Source: Streptomyces sp. DH37 (GTDB lineage: Bacteria > Actinomycetota > Actinomycetes > Streptomycetales > Streptomycetaceae). From it: a DNA stretch of 64,000 nucleotides. Every line of letters starts with the position of its first letter. Position 1 is the stretch's first letter. The stretch is from the NCBI RefSeq assembly GCF_029813835.1, contig NZ_JARVKV010000001.1, positions 186,001-250,000 of the forward strand, written 5' to 3'. A program made the position numbers and the translations under genes. Positions 52,139 to 60,315 of this stretch are shown in pieces. Under the pieces are notes generated by a model. The model was given only the letters and a program-made list of their open reading frames with translations. It ran no database searches and was not told the DNA's origin.

Positions 52139-54790
52139 TCAGACCAGCAGGACGCCGGCCAGCGCCGCCCGGCCGGCGATCCCGAGCTTGCGGTAGACCC
52201 TGCCCAGGTGGTTCTCCACCGTCCGTACCGACAGGACGCACGCCTCGGCTATCTCCCGGCTGGTGCATCCGCGGGCGGCCATCAGCGCGATGTCCCGCTC
52301 CCGGGTGCTCAGCGGCGCCGGCGCGGAGGCCTCGGCCAGCGCGGGGGTCGCCGGGTCCTGGCACTGCCGGCGCAGGGACAGCGAACGGGCCGCCGCCCGG
52401 GTGGCCCGGGTCCCGCGGGCCTGGCGCCGCCACGCCCCGGCGGCGGTGGCGAGCGCCTCGGCCGCGTACAGCCGCAGGCCCATCTCCTCCATGCGGTCGG
52501 CGACGGACTCCAGCGCGGCCGCGTCCGGTCCCTGCGCCACGGCCGCCGCGTGCGCGGCCCGGGCCGCCGCGAGGGGGCCCTGGACCCGGGCCGCGGCGGC
52601 CCGCAGGTCGGCGGCGGCCTCCCCGTCGCCCCACCGGACCAGGTCGTGCAGGAGCGCGGTGGCGGCGGTCGCCTCCTCCCGCGCGAGCGCGTCCCGCGCG
52701 GCCTTGAGCACGAGGTGCCGCGCCTGGGCGGTCCTCCCCTCCGAGCGCAGCACCCAGCCGCGGGCGCGGAGCGTGTCGCTCTGGCACAGCGGCGACGCGG
52801 ACCCGCCCGCGGCGGGGGCCAGCTCCCCGGCCTCCGGGGCGATGCGCCCGGCGTGGGCGGACGCCAGCACCACGCCGGCCAGGGCCCGCTGCTCGGCGAA
52901 GGACTGCCCGCACAGCTGCGCGAGGGCGCGGGCCTCGCGGAAGTGGGCCAGCGAGTCGGCGACCCGCCCGCGTTCGAGGGCGATGCGGCCCCGTACCCAG
53001 GCGAACCACACGGTCAGGGCGGGGACCGCGTCGCGCATGGCCTCCTGACCCTCCCGGGCGGTCCGCTCCGCCTCGTCCGGGCGCCCGGACTCCAGGAGGG
53101 CCGCGGCCACGAGGTACAGGCTGCGCGCCGGGTAGTAGGCCGTCCACCGGCCCGCCAGACGACGGTGGACCGCGTAGGCGTCCCGCCCGGTGCGCACCGC
53201 CTCCTCCACACGGCCCGCCGACATCTGCACGCGCATGTGCGCCTGCATCAGCAGGACGTCCTCCTGGGTGAGCGCGCCCCGGCCGGGGACGGCGCCGGGA
53301 CCGGCGGCGTCCGGCGGGAGCGGCTGCCGGGCGAGAAGCCCGGCCGCCTCCCGGTTGCGGCCCACGGCGCTGAGCAGCGTGGCCCGGCACGCGGTCAGCG
53401 CCGGAAGGGGGCCGACGCGGCCGGCGGCCTCCTCCAGCACCGCGTGCGCGCGGTCGGAGTCCCCCCGCCCGTAGAGGTGGTGCTGGGAGAGCGCCGCCGC
53501 GGCCGCCTGCACCTCCTCGGGCGACCGGGCCGAGGCGAACGCCCGCTCCAGGACGGGGATGCTCTCGGCGAAGTCCCCGCGCTGGCCCAGCGCCTCACCG
53601 AGCATCAGGCCGGCGAGTACGTGGGGCCCGCGGTCCAGCGCGGCGCCGGCGAAGCGGCACATGCTCTCGACGTCCCCGGCGTCCAGGGCCTGGCCGGCGG
53701 CGCGGACCAGCAGCTCCGGATCCGCGGTCCCCGTGGCGTCCAGTTCCCAGCGGGCCAGGGCCGGGGCGTCGCCGTCGCGCCGGGCCCCGTACGCGCGGAC
53801 CCGGGCGGCCTGCTCCAGCAGCAGCCGGCGGGCCAGGACCCGGGGGGTGGAGTGGCGCAGCAGCAGGGCGTGCCACGGGTGGGCCAGGGCGACCCGCTGG
53901 CGCCTGCCGTCCACGGTGACGGTGACGAGGTCCTGCTCCTCGAGCTCGGCCAGGGCGGTGGGGGAGAGGTGGGCCAGGGCGTCGTCCAGGCCCACCGGCC
54001 CGCACAGCGCGAGCAACCGCAGCACGGTGCGCTGTTCCCCGGGCAGGCGGCTCAGCGGGCCCTCGGGCGGCGTGTCGAGAGGTGCCTGCTCCAGCGGACG
54101 CGTCAGGCACCACACTCCGCCCACCCGGCGCAGGGCCCCCTCGCGTACGGCGGTGCGCAGCAGTTCCCGCGTCCACAGCGCGTTGCCGCGGCCGACCTCC
54201 CACAGCGCGCGCACGGCGGGCGCGGCGACCGGCGCGCCGAGCGCGCCGAGCAGCAGCCCCTCCGTCGCGGCCCGGTCGAAGGGGTGCAGGCGCAGGTGGT
54301 CCAGGGCGTCCTGGTGCCACAGGGCGCGGAACACCTCCGGCCACTCGGCGCCGTGGGGCAGCGTGGCCATCAGGAACAGGGACGGGTCCGCGGCCAGCGC
54401 GGACAGCAGGGCCAGCGAGGACGCGTCCAGGTGGTGCGCGTCGTCGACCAGGAGGACGGTGCGCGGCGCCCCGGCGGGAGCGGCCAGCGCGCGGCGCACC
54501 TCCCGGAAGAGGCGGTCCGGCTCGCCGGGACTCGCCGCGGCGGGCAGTAACGGCGCGAAGGCCGACAGGGGCACGCCCGCGGCCGCCTCGGTGGCCAGCA
54601 GGCGCACCGTCCGGTGGCGCGCCGCGACCTCGTCGAGGAACTCACCGGCCAGCCTGCTCTTCCCCACCCCTCTCGCCCCGGTGATGACCACACCCCTGCG
54701 GGCGGGCCCGCGCAGGCCCCCGCGCAGGCGCTCCAGCTCCTCGTCGCGTCCGGTGAAGGGCACGCGGGCGCCCTGTTCGATGACAGACAT
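52139..54790 (-). CDS. LAL-family LuxR transcriptional regulator of the lanthipeptide locus
   Basis: An 883-residue large ATP-binding LuxR regulator. The N-terminal AAA-type domain has Walker A GARGVGKSRLAGEF (residues 38-51) and Walker B TVLLVDDAHHLDASS. A long helical/TPR-like middle part follows. The C-terminal helix-turn-helix is LSTRERDIALMAARGCTSREIAEACVLSVRTVENHLGRVYRKLGI. Codon 81 is TTA (54548-54550), so its production should depend on bldA and thus on development. It is divergent from the LanL gene and probably activates it through the 216-bp region between them. The ribosome binding site is weak. Confidence 0.9.
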   Translation of the reverse strand: MSVIEQGARVPFTGRDEELERLRGGLRGPARRGVVITGARGVGKSRLAGEFLDEVAARHRTVRLLATEAAAGVPLSAFAPLLPAAASPGEPDRLFREVRRALAAPAGAPRTVLLVDDAHHLDASSLALLSALAADPSLFLMATLPHGAEWPEVFRALWHQDALDHLRLHPFDRAATEGLLLGALGAPVAAPAVRALWEVGRGNALWTRELLRTAVREGALRRVGGVWCLTRPLEQAPLDTPPEGPLSRLPGEQRTVLRLLALCGPVGLDDALAHLSPTALAELEEQDLVTVTVDGRRQRVALAHPWHALLLRHSTPRVLARRLLLEQAARVRAYGARRDGDAPALARWELDATGTADPELLVRAAGQALDAGDVESMCRFAGAALDRGPHVLAGLMLGEALGQRGDFAESIPVLERAFASARSPEEVQAAAAALSQHHLYGRGDSDRAHAVLEEAAGRVGPLPALTACRATLLSAVGRNREAAGLLARQPLPPDAAGPGAVPGRGALTQEDVLLMQAHMRVQMSAGRVEEAVRTGRDAYAVHRRLAGRWTAYYPARSLYLVAAALLESGRPDEAERTAREGQEAMRDAVPALTVWFAWVRGRIALERGRVADSLAHFREARALAQLCGQSFAEQRALAGVVLASAHAGRIAPEAGELAPAAGGSASPLCQSDTLRARGWVLRSEGRTAQARHLVLKAARDALAREEATAATALLHDLVRWGDGEAAADLRAAAARVQGPLAAARAAHAAAVAQGPDAAALESVADRMEEMGLRLYAAEALATAAGAWRRQARGTRATRAAARSLSLRRQCQDPATPALAEASAPAPLSTRERDIALMAARGCTSREIAEACVLSVRTVENHLGRVYRKLGIAGRAALAGVLLV

Positions 54791-54858
54791 TGACAACCCC
54801 CCGTCGGCCGGAGGTGAGACGCGCGGTGGTCCGGCCGTGGTTGCACGGGCGCGCTCGG

Positions 54859-54895
54859 CGGCCGGTGAGTAGGTACCGGCCGGGGATTGAGTAGG
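54859..54895 (+). promoter_or_regulatory. Candidate LAL operator in the divergent lan promoter region
   Basis: CGGCCGGT (54859-54866) and ACCGGCCG (54875-54882) form an inverted repeat. Over it, TGAGTAGG occurs at 54866-54873 and 54888-54895, a direct repeat with a 22-bp period, two helical turns. Its place between the regulator gene and lanL makes it a likely binding site. Confidence 0.45.
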
Positions 54896-55006
54896 CGGCC
54901 ACTCTGTCGCCGCCGCCCCGGCCGGCGGAGGCTTCTCGTCGACGGGGAGCGGACGGCACGGCCGGACGCACACCGGATCGTCGCAGTCGTTCGGGGGGAG
55001 CACGAC

Positions 55007-57949
55007 ATGGGTGCCGTGAAGGCGTCGGAGAGGCGGGAGGCCGCCGGGGGGAACCCCGGCCGTCCCGCCGCCGTGTCCCGGCAGCGGGAGGAGACCGGCC
55101 CGGCGCGGCGGCCCGCGACCGGAGAGGCCGTCGGAGAGGGCCTCGGAGAGGTCGTGGCCGCGGAGGACGTCCCGCTCGGGGAGGAGGTCCCGCCCGGCGG
55201 CGCCGACCCGCTGCCGGACCTGGTGCGGGCGGCGCTGCGGCGGCGCGGTGCGACGGGCTGGCGGATCGGGGCCGGCGACTTCTGGTGCGGCGTCGAGCCG
55301 CCCGGGCACCTGCCGCGCCGGCAGGGCTGGAAGCTCCACGTCTCGGCCACGCCCCTGTCGGCGCCGATCGTGCTGGCACGGGCGGCGGACATCCTGGTGG
55401 CCCACGGCTGCGCCTTCAAGTTCGCGGGCGGCCTGGACCGGGTGGAGCAGATGGTCTCCGCCCACTACGACCGTGCGGCGGCCGGGAAGTTCATCACGGT
55501 CTACCCGCGCGACGACGACCAGCTGCGGACCCTGGCGGACGCCCTGCACCGGGCCACGGAGGGGCTGCCCGGGCCGGAGATCCTCTCCGACCGCCGCTAC
55601 CGCCCCGGCAGCCTGGTCCACTACCGCTACGGCGCGTTCGCCGGAGTCCAGGTCCTCACCAACGACGGCGGCTGCGAGGCGCGGCTGACCACCCCCGACG
55701 GAAAGGTCGTCAAGGACGCCCGCCTGCCCCGGTTCAGCCCGCCGCCGTGGGCCGAACCGCTGGACCTGGACGGCGCGGGTCCCACGCCCCCCGCGGCGGC
55801 CGGCGCCGCCGCGCGCCGGGACGGCGGGTCCGCCGCGGCCACGCCCAGGCCCGTGCTGCTGGCCGGACGCTTCGCCGTGCACGAGGCGATCCGGCACGCC
55901 AACAAGGGCGGCGTGTTCAGGGCGACCGACACCCGCACGGGCGACCGGGTGGTGGTCAAGCAGGCCCGGCCCTTCGCCGGCGCGACGCTGGACGGCACCG
56001 ACGCGCGCACCAGGCTCCGGCAGGAGGCCGAGATGCTGCGCCTGGTCGAGTCCACCGGGCTGGCCCCCCGGGCCGTGGCCTTCTTCGAGCAGAACGACAA
56101 CGGCTTCCTCGTGCAGGAACTCGTCCCCGGCGTGAAGCTGAGGGACTGGATCACCTCCGGGTCCGCCCCGGCCTCCGGCCACGGCTCGGGGGCCACGCCG
56201 GCCGAGACCGTACGGCTGGCCGGACTGCTGACGGAGCTGCTGGCGGCCGTTCACGGCGCGGGCCTGGTGTTCCGGGACTTCACCCCCAACAACGTCATGG
56301 TCACGCCCGACGGCTCCCTCCGGCTGATCGACTTCGAGCACGCCGCCCGTCCCGCCGCCGGCGTCATCCGCGCCTTCACGCACGGATACGCCCCCACCGA
56401 GCAGGTCGAGGCACCCCGCTTCGGCCCGGCCCCGGACGTCACCGCGGACCTGTTCGCGCTCGGGGCGACCGTGCTGTTCACCGCCACCGGCGTGGACCCG
56501 GTCCTGGCCGAGGACGACTCCACCGCCCCGGCCGGCCGCACCCGGCACCAGCGGCTGGCCGGACTCGTACGGGCCCTGGGGGCGCGCAACCCCGCGGCGG
56601 GACTGGTGGCCCCGCTGATCATCGGCCTCACCGCGGACCGTCCGCGGGAGCGCTGGGACCTGCCGCGGGTGCGGGAGTTCCTGCGCGGCGCGGAGGCCGC
56701 GGCGGCACGGCCGGACCGGCCCGCACCGCCGGACGCCGGCACGGGCGAGGACGACGGCGCCTGGGAGCGGCTGATCGACGACGGCCTGGAGCACATCCTG
56801 CGGACCATGCGGCCGGGCGCCCGCGAACGCCTGTGGCCCAGCGGCCGCTTCGGCGAGACCACCGATCCGTGCAACGTCCAGCACGGGGCCTCCGGCGTCC
56901 TGTCCGTGCTGACCCGGGCCGCGGCCGGCCGCGCGGACGGACGGCTGCGCGAGGCCGTCGCCACGACGGCCCGGTGGGTCGCCGACCGCGTGCTCGCCCG
57001 CGCCGAACCGCTGCCCGGCCTGTACTTCGGCGCCGCGGGACCCGCCTGGGCGCTCCTGGACGCGGGCCTGCTGCTGGAGGACGGGCTGCTGCAGGAGCAG
57101 GCGTGCGAGCTGGCCGCGCGCGTCCCGGTGCGCTGGCCCAACCCCGACGTGTGCCACGGCGCGGCGGGCGCCGGCATGACCCAGCTGAGGATGTGGCGGT
57201 CGACCGGCCTCCCGTTGTTCGCCGACCGGGTACGGGCCTGCGCCGACGGCCTGCTGCGGGCGGCGGAGCCCGGCGAGCACGGGCCGCTGTGGCCCGTCCC
57301 CGCCTCCTTCGACTCCGACCTCGCCGGACTGGTCCACTACGGCTTCGCCCACGGCGTCGCCGGCATCGGGGCCTTCCTGCTGGAGGCCGGCCTCGCCCTG
57401 GGCGAGGACGCCTACCTGGAGGCGGCCCTGGAGGCCGGGGCGACGCTGACCGGATGCGTGCAGGACGACGGGCAGGCCGCGCTGTGGCCCGACGGCCCGG
57501 ACACCTCCCGCCGTCCCCGGACCCACTGGTGCAGCGGATCGTCCGGTGTGGGCACCTTCCTGGTCCGCCTGTGGCGGCACACCGGCGACCCCCGCCACCG
57601 CGAACTGGCCGAACACGCCGCCGCGGCCGTGCACCGGTCCCTGTGGCGCTCCTCCACCGCGATGTGCCACGGACTGTCCGGCGACGGCGAGTTCCTCCTG
57701 GACCTGGCCGACGTCCTGGAGGCGCCCCGGTACCGCGCCTGGGCGGGCGAGGCCGCCCGGGCCCTGCACCTGAAGGCGGTCCACCGCGACGGGCTGCTCC
57801 TGGTGCCCGACGAGTCCGGCATCGACGTGACCTGCGATCAGGCCACCGGCCTGGCGGGAGCGGTCGGCTTCCTCCTGCGGCTGCGGGACGGGGGGCCCAG
57901 GCCCTGGACGGCCGGCGCCGACCGCCCCGCGCCCCGGCCGCCGGCCTGA
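55007..57949 (+). CDS. lanL: Class IV-like lanthipeptide synthetase (LanL: lyase-kinase-cyclase)
   Basis: A 980-residue synthetase. The N-terminal lyase-like domain contains GWKLHVSATPLSAPIVLARAADIL and AAGKFITVYPRDDDQL. The kinase domain (about 285-560) has GGVFRATDTRTGDRVVVKQARPF, the catalytic loop VFRDFTPNNVMV and LRLIDFEHA. The LanC-like cyclase (about 600-960) keeps zinc-ligand motifs: WCSGSSG with C842 and MCHGLSG with C887/H888. Retained zinc ligands favour class IV (VenL type) over class III. It would phosphorylate and eliminate Ser/Thr and form lanthionines on the small precursor encoded downstream. A GGGGGAG site precedes the ATG at 55007. Confidence 0.88.
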   Translation: MGAVKASERREAAGGNPGRPAAVSRQREETGPARRPATGEAVGEGLGEVVAAEDVPLGEEVPPGGADPLPDLVRAALRRRGATGWRIGAGDFWCGVEPPGHLPRRQGWKLHVSATPLSAPIVLARAADILVAHGCAFKFAGGLDRVEQMVSAHYDRAAAGKFITVYPRDDDQLRTLADALHRATEGLPGPEILSDRRYRPGSLVHYRYGAFAGVQVLTNDGGCEARLTTPDGKVVKDARLPRFSPPPWAEPLDLDGAGPTPPAAAGAAARRDGGSAAATPRPVLLAGRFAVHEAIRHANKGGVFRATDTRTGDRVVVKQARPFAGATLDGTDARTRLRQEAEMLRLVESTGLAPRAVAFFEQNDNGFLVQELVPGVKLRDWITSGSAPASGHGSGATPAETVRLAGLLTELLAAVHGAGLVFRDFTPNNVMVTPDGSLRLIDFEHAARPAAGVIRAFTHGYAPTEQVEAPRFGPAPDVTADLFALGATVLFTATGVDPVLAEDDSTAPAGRTRHQRLAGLVRALGARNPAAGLVAPLIIGLTADRPRERWDLPRVREFLRGAEAAAARPDRPAPPDAGTGEDDGAWERLIDDGLEHILRTMRPGARERLWPSGRFGETTDPCNVQHGASGVLSVLTRAAAGRADGRLREAVATTARWVADRVLARAEPLPGLYFGAAGPAWALLDAGLLLEDGLLQEQACELAARVPVRWPNPDVCHGAAGAGMTQLRMWRSTGLPLFADRVRACADGLLRAAEPGEHGPLWPVPASFDSDLAGLVHYGFAHGVAGIGAFLLEAGLALGEDAYLEAALEAGATLTGCVQDDGQAALWPDGPDTSRRPRTHWCSGSSGVGTFLVRLWRHTGDPRHRELAEHAAAAVHRSLWRSSTAMCHGLSGDGEFLLDLADVLEAPRYRAWAGEAARALHLKAVHRDGLLLVPDESGIDVTCDQATGLAGAVGFLLRLRDGGPRPWTAGADRPAPRPPA

Positions 57950-58003
57950 GACACCGCGCGACCGGTCCGCGGGGCGCCCGCGCCACGGACCGCCGCGCCC
58001 ACA

Positions 58004-58029
58004 GACCCCGCGGCCGATCGGCCGCGGTC
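58004..58029 (+). other. Hairpin between lanL and lanA
   Basis: Arms CCGCGGCC (58008-58015) and GGCCGCGG (58020-58027) around GATC, with possible further pairing. It lies 55 bases after the lanL stop and about 40 before lanA. It could terminate most lanL transcripts or protect a processed lanA message. Confidence 0.55.
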
Positions 58030-58067
58030 CACGGAAACAACCGACACGAACAAGGAGAAGATCAGCC

Positions 58068-58205
58068 ATGACCGACATGGAGCTGGACCTCGACGCCCTG
58101 CAGCTGCTGCCCGAGACCGAGCCGACCGGCCTGGAGCCGTGCGAGGCCACCTGCGGTGCGAACTCCTCCTGCGCGGGCTTCACCTGCGGCTTCACCTGGT
58201 TCTGA
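58068..58205 (+). CDS. lanA: Lanthipeptide precursor peptide (LanA)
   Basis: A 45-residue peptide, too short for usual ORF cut-offs, with AAGGAG eight to ten bases upstream of the ATG. The leader includes MELDLDALQLLPETEPTG, with the LPE-T-[DE]-P pattern of class IV precursors. The core begins near residue 22 and has four cysteines (C25, C29, C35, C40) and Ser/Thr at 28, 33, 34, 39 and 43, ending CGFTWF. Cys and Ser/Thr alternate so that up to four (methyl)lanthionine rings are possible. No double-Gly cleavage site is seen. It is the substrate of the synthetase directly upstream. Confidence 0.9.
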   Translation: MTDMELDLDALQLLPETEPTGLEPCEATCGANSSCAGFTCGFTWF

Positions 58206-58216
58206 TCCCGGACGCG

Positions 58217-58254
58217 GGTGCGGGGGCGGGCCTTCGGGGCTCCGCCCCCGCACC
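58217..58254 (+). terminator. Hairpin directly after lanA
   Basis: Arms of 13 bp at 58217-58229 and 58242-58254, with further inner pairing around TTCG, starting 12 bases after the lanA stop. It resembles an attenuating terminator that would keep exporter expression below that of the precursor. Confidence 0.75.
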
Positions 58255-58300
58255 TGTGCCGGGCACCTGTACCGGGTTCCGCCGGAACAACACCCCGACC

Positions 58301-58325
58301 CCTGCCCTGCCCTGCCCTGTCCTGT
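58301..58325 (+). repeat. Pentanucleotide tandem repeat
   Basis: Three CCTGC units followed by two CCTGT units in the gap between lanA and the first exporter gene. Possibly slippage-prone. Confidence 0.6.
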
Positions 58326-58422
58326 CCCGGCCGCCGGCCGGGGCGGGGACCGGGGCGGCGGCACGTCCCGCCGAACGCCCCCCGTCCCCCGTACACCGGT
58401 CCCGCCCCGAGGAGGTGCCTCC

Positions 58423-60315
58423 GTGACCACCGCACCGCGCGACCCGGCACCGGCTTCCGCCGGCACGGGCGACAGCCGGGACGCAGATCCCCCCGGCCGC
58501 CCGCCCCGCCGCCTGCTGTCGCGTGCCGCGCGCAGCGCCCCGGGATCGCTCTCCGTCCTCTTGGCCGCCCGCGCGACCGGTGCCGTCACCGCCCTGTTGG
58601 TGCCGACCGCGCTCGCCGCCGCGACGGACACCGTCCTGACCGGGCGGCCCGCCACCGGCCCCGTACTCGTGCTGGGCGCGCTGCTCGCGCTCGGGACCCT
58701 GGCCCACTCCGCCGCCGAGGCCGCCGCGGGCGCCGGATCCGCCACCGTGACCGGATGGCTGCGGCGCACCCTCTTGCGCCACCTGATCGCCTCCGGCCCC
58801 GCCGCCTCCGGCCGTCTCTCCCCCGGTGACCTGACCGGGCGCCTGGTCGGCGGAGCGCAGGAGGCCGCGCTCGCGGTCACCGCGGTGCCCGAGGCCGTGG
58901 TCGCCTGCTGCGTCTCCGTCGGAGGACTGGCGGTCCTCTTCGGGCTGGACCCGTGGTCCGCCGCGACGCTGCTGCTCGCCGTGGTGCCCGCCCTGGCGCT
59001 GATGCGCACGCTGACCGTGCGCAGCGCGGACCTGTTCCTGCGGTACCAGCGGATCCAGGGCGACATCGCCGCCCTGCTGGTCGGCGCGCTGGCGGGCGCC
59101 CGCACCATCCGGGCCTGCGGCACCGCCGACCGGGAGGTCCGGCGGGTGCTGGCCCCGCTGCCGTCCCTGGCCGAGGCGGGACGCGGCGCCTGGGGGGTCC
59201 AGCGCACGGTCGTCACCCGGATGCTCCTCGTCGTACCCGTGGTGCAGACGGCGGTGATCGCCGTGGCCGGCCACGGCGTCTCCACGGGCCGGATCTCACC
59301 GGGGGACCTGCTGGCCGTCATCGCCTGCACCACCCTCGCCCTGCGGTTCCTCGAGCAGACCGACGGCCTCGTGGGCTTCGCCCGCGGACGCGCCGGGCTG
59401 CGGCGCGTGGCCGAGGTGCTGGGGGACGGCGCCCGCGCGCCCGGCACCGGTCCCGGCGCTGGCACCGACGCCGGGACGGAGGCCGACGTCGACACCGGTG
59501 CCGGTGCCGGTGACCACCCCCGTGCCGGTGCGGTGTCCCTGCGGGCCGTGACCGTCCGGCGCGGCGCCGCCACGCTCCTGGACTCCGTCGACCTGGACCT
59601 CCCCGCCGGCTCCCTCACCGCCGTCGTCGGCCGCTCCGGCTCCGGCAAGTCGACCCTGGCCGCCGTCGTCGGCGGGCTGGCCCGCCCCGACCGGGGCCGG
59701 GTGCTCCTGGACGGCGTTCCGCTGTCCCTGCTCCCCCCTGCGGCCCTGCGCCGCCGCGTCGCGTACGCCTTCGAACGCCCCGCCCTCCTGGGGAGCACCC
59801 TCCACGAGGTGATCGCCTACGGGCGCCCCGGCGCCCCGCGCGCCGCAGTGGTCCGGGCCGCGCGGCTCGCCTGCGCCGACACGTTCGTCAGCCGTCTGCC
59901 CCTCGGGTACGCCACCCCGACCGACCGGGCGCTGCTGTCCGGGGGAGAGGTCCAGCGCCTCGGTCTGGCCCGAGCCCTGCTGCAGGACGCCTCCGTCCTC
60001 GTCCTCGACGACGCCACCTCCAGCCTGGACACCATCACCTCGATGCGGGTCGGCCGCGTCCTCACCGACCACCTCCGCGACCGCACGCGCCTCCACATCA
60101 CCCACCGGGCCTCGTCGGCCGCCTCGGCCGACCGGGTCCTGTGGCTGGACCGCGGCAGGGTCCGCGCCTGCGGCCACCACACCGAGCTGTGGCAGGACCC
60201 GCGGTACCGCGCGCTCTTCTCCGGACCCGACGTCCCGGGCGGCGCCCCGGGAGGCCCCGCCCCCGGCCGGGCGGCGGATCCGGCGCCCGCCCGCCGACCG
60301 GAGGACCGCCCGTGA
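58423..60315 (+). CDS. ABC exporter, fused membrane and ATPase domains (LanT1)
   Basis: A 630-residue half-transporter: N-terminal membrane domain (about residues 30-320, six helices) and a C-terminal ATPase with Walker A VVGRSGSGKSTLAAVV, signature RALLSGGEVQRLGLARALL and Walker B SVLVLDDATSSLD. There is no C39 peptidase domain at the N-terminus, so it does not cleave the leader. A Gly/Ala/Asp-rich linker (GTGPGAGTDAGTEADVDTGAG) joins the domains. The GTG at 58423 has GAGGAGG seven bases upstream. Together with the next gene it probably forms a heterodimeric lanthipeptide exporter. Confidence 0.87.
   Translation: MTTAPRDPAPASAGTGDSRDADPPGRPPRRLLSRAARSAPGSLSVLLAARATGAVTALLVPTALAAATDTVLTGRPATGPVLVLGALLALGTLAHSAAEAAAGAGSATVTGWLRRTLLRHLIASGPAASGRLSPGDLTGRLVGGAQEAALAVTAVPEAVVACCVSVGGLAVLFGLDPWSAATLLLAVVPALALMRTLTVRSADLFLRYQRIQGDIAALLVGALAGARTIRACGTADREVRRVLAPLPSLAEAGRGAWGVQRTVVTRMLLVVPVVQTAVIAVAGHGVSTGRISPGDLLAVIACTTLALRFLEQTDGLVGFARGRAGLRRVAEVLGDGARAPGTGPGAGTDAGTEADVDTGAGAGDHPRAGAVSLRAVTVRRGAATLLDSVDLDLPAGSLTAVVGRSGSGKSTLAAVVGGLARPDRGRVLLDGVPLSLLPPAALRRRVAYAFERPALLGSTLHEVIAYGRPGAPRAAVVRAARLACADTFVSRLPLGYATPTDRALLSGGEVQRLGLARALLQDASVLVLDDATSSLDTITSMRVGRVLTDHLRDRTRLHITHRASSAASADRVLWLDRGRVRACGHHTELWQDPRYRALFSGPDVPGGAPGGPAPGRAADPAPARRPEDRP

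Noticed and set aside
52139..58450. Single 2103-residue minus-strand ORF spanning the lanthipeptide genes
   Set aside because: It is the LAL regulator frame running open through the antisense of lanL because of high GC; the real start is at 54790.
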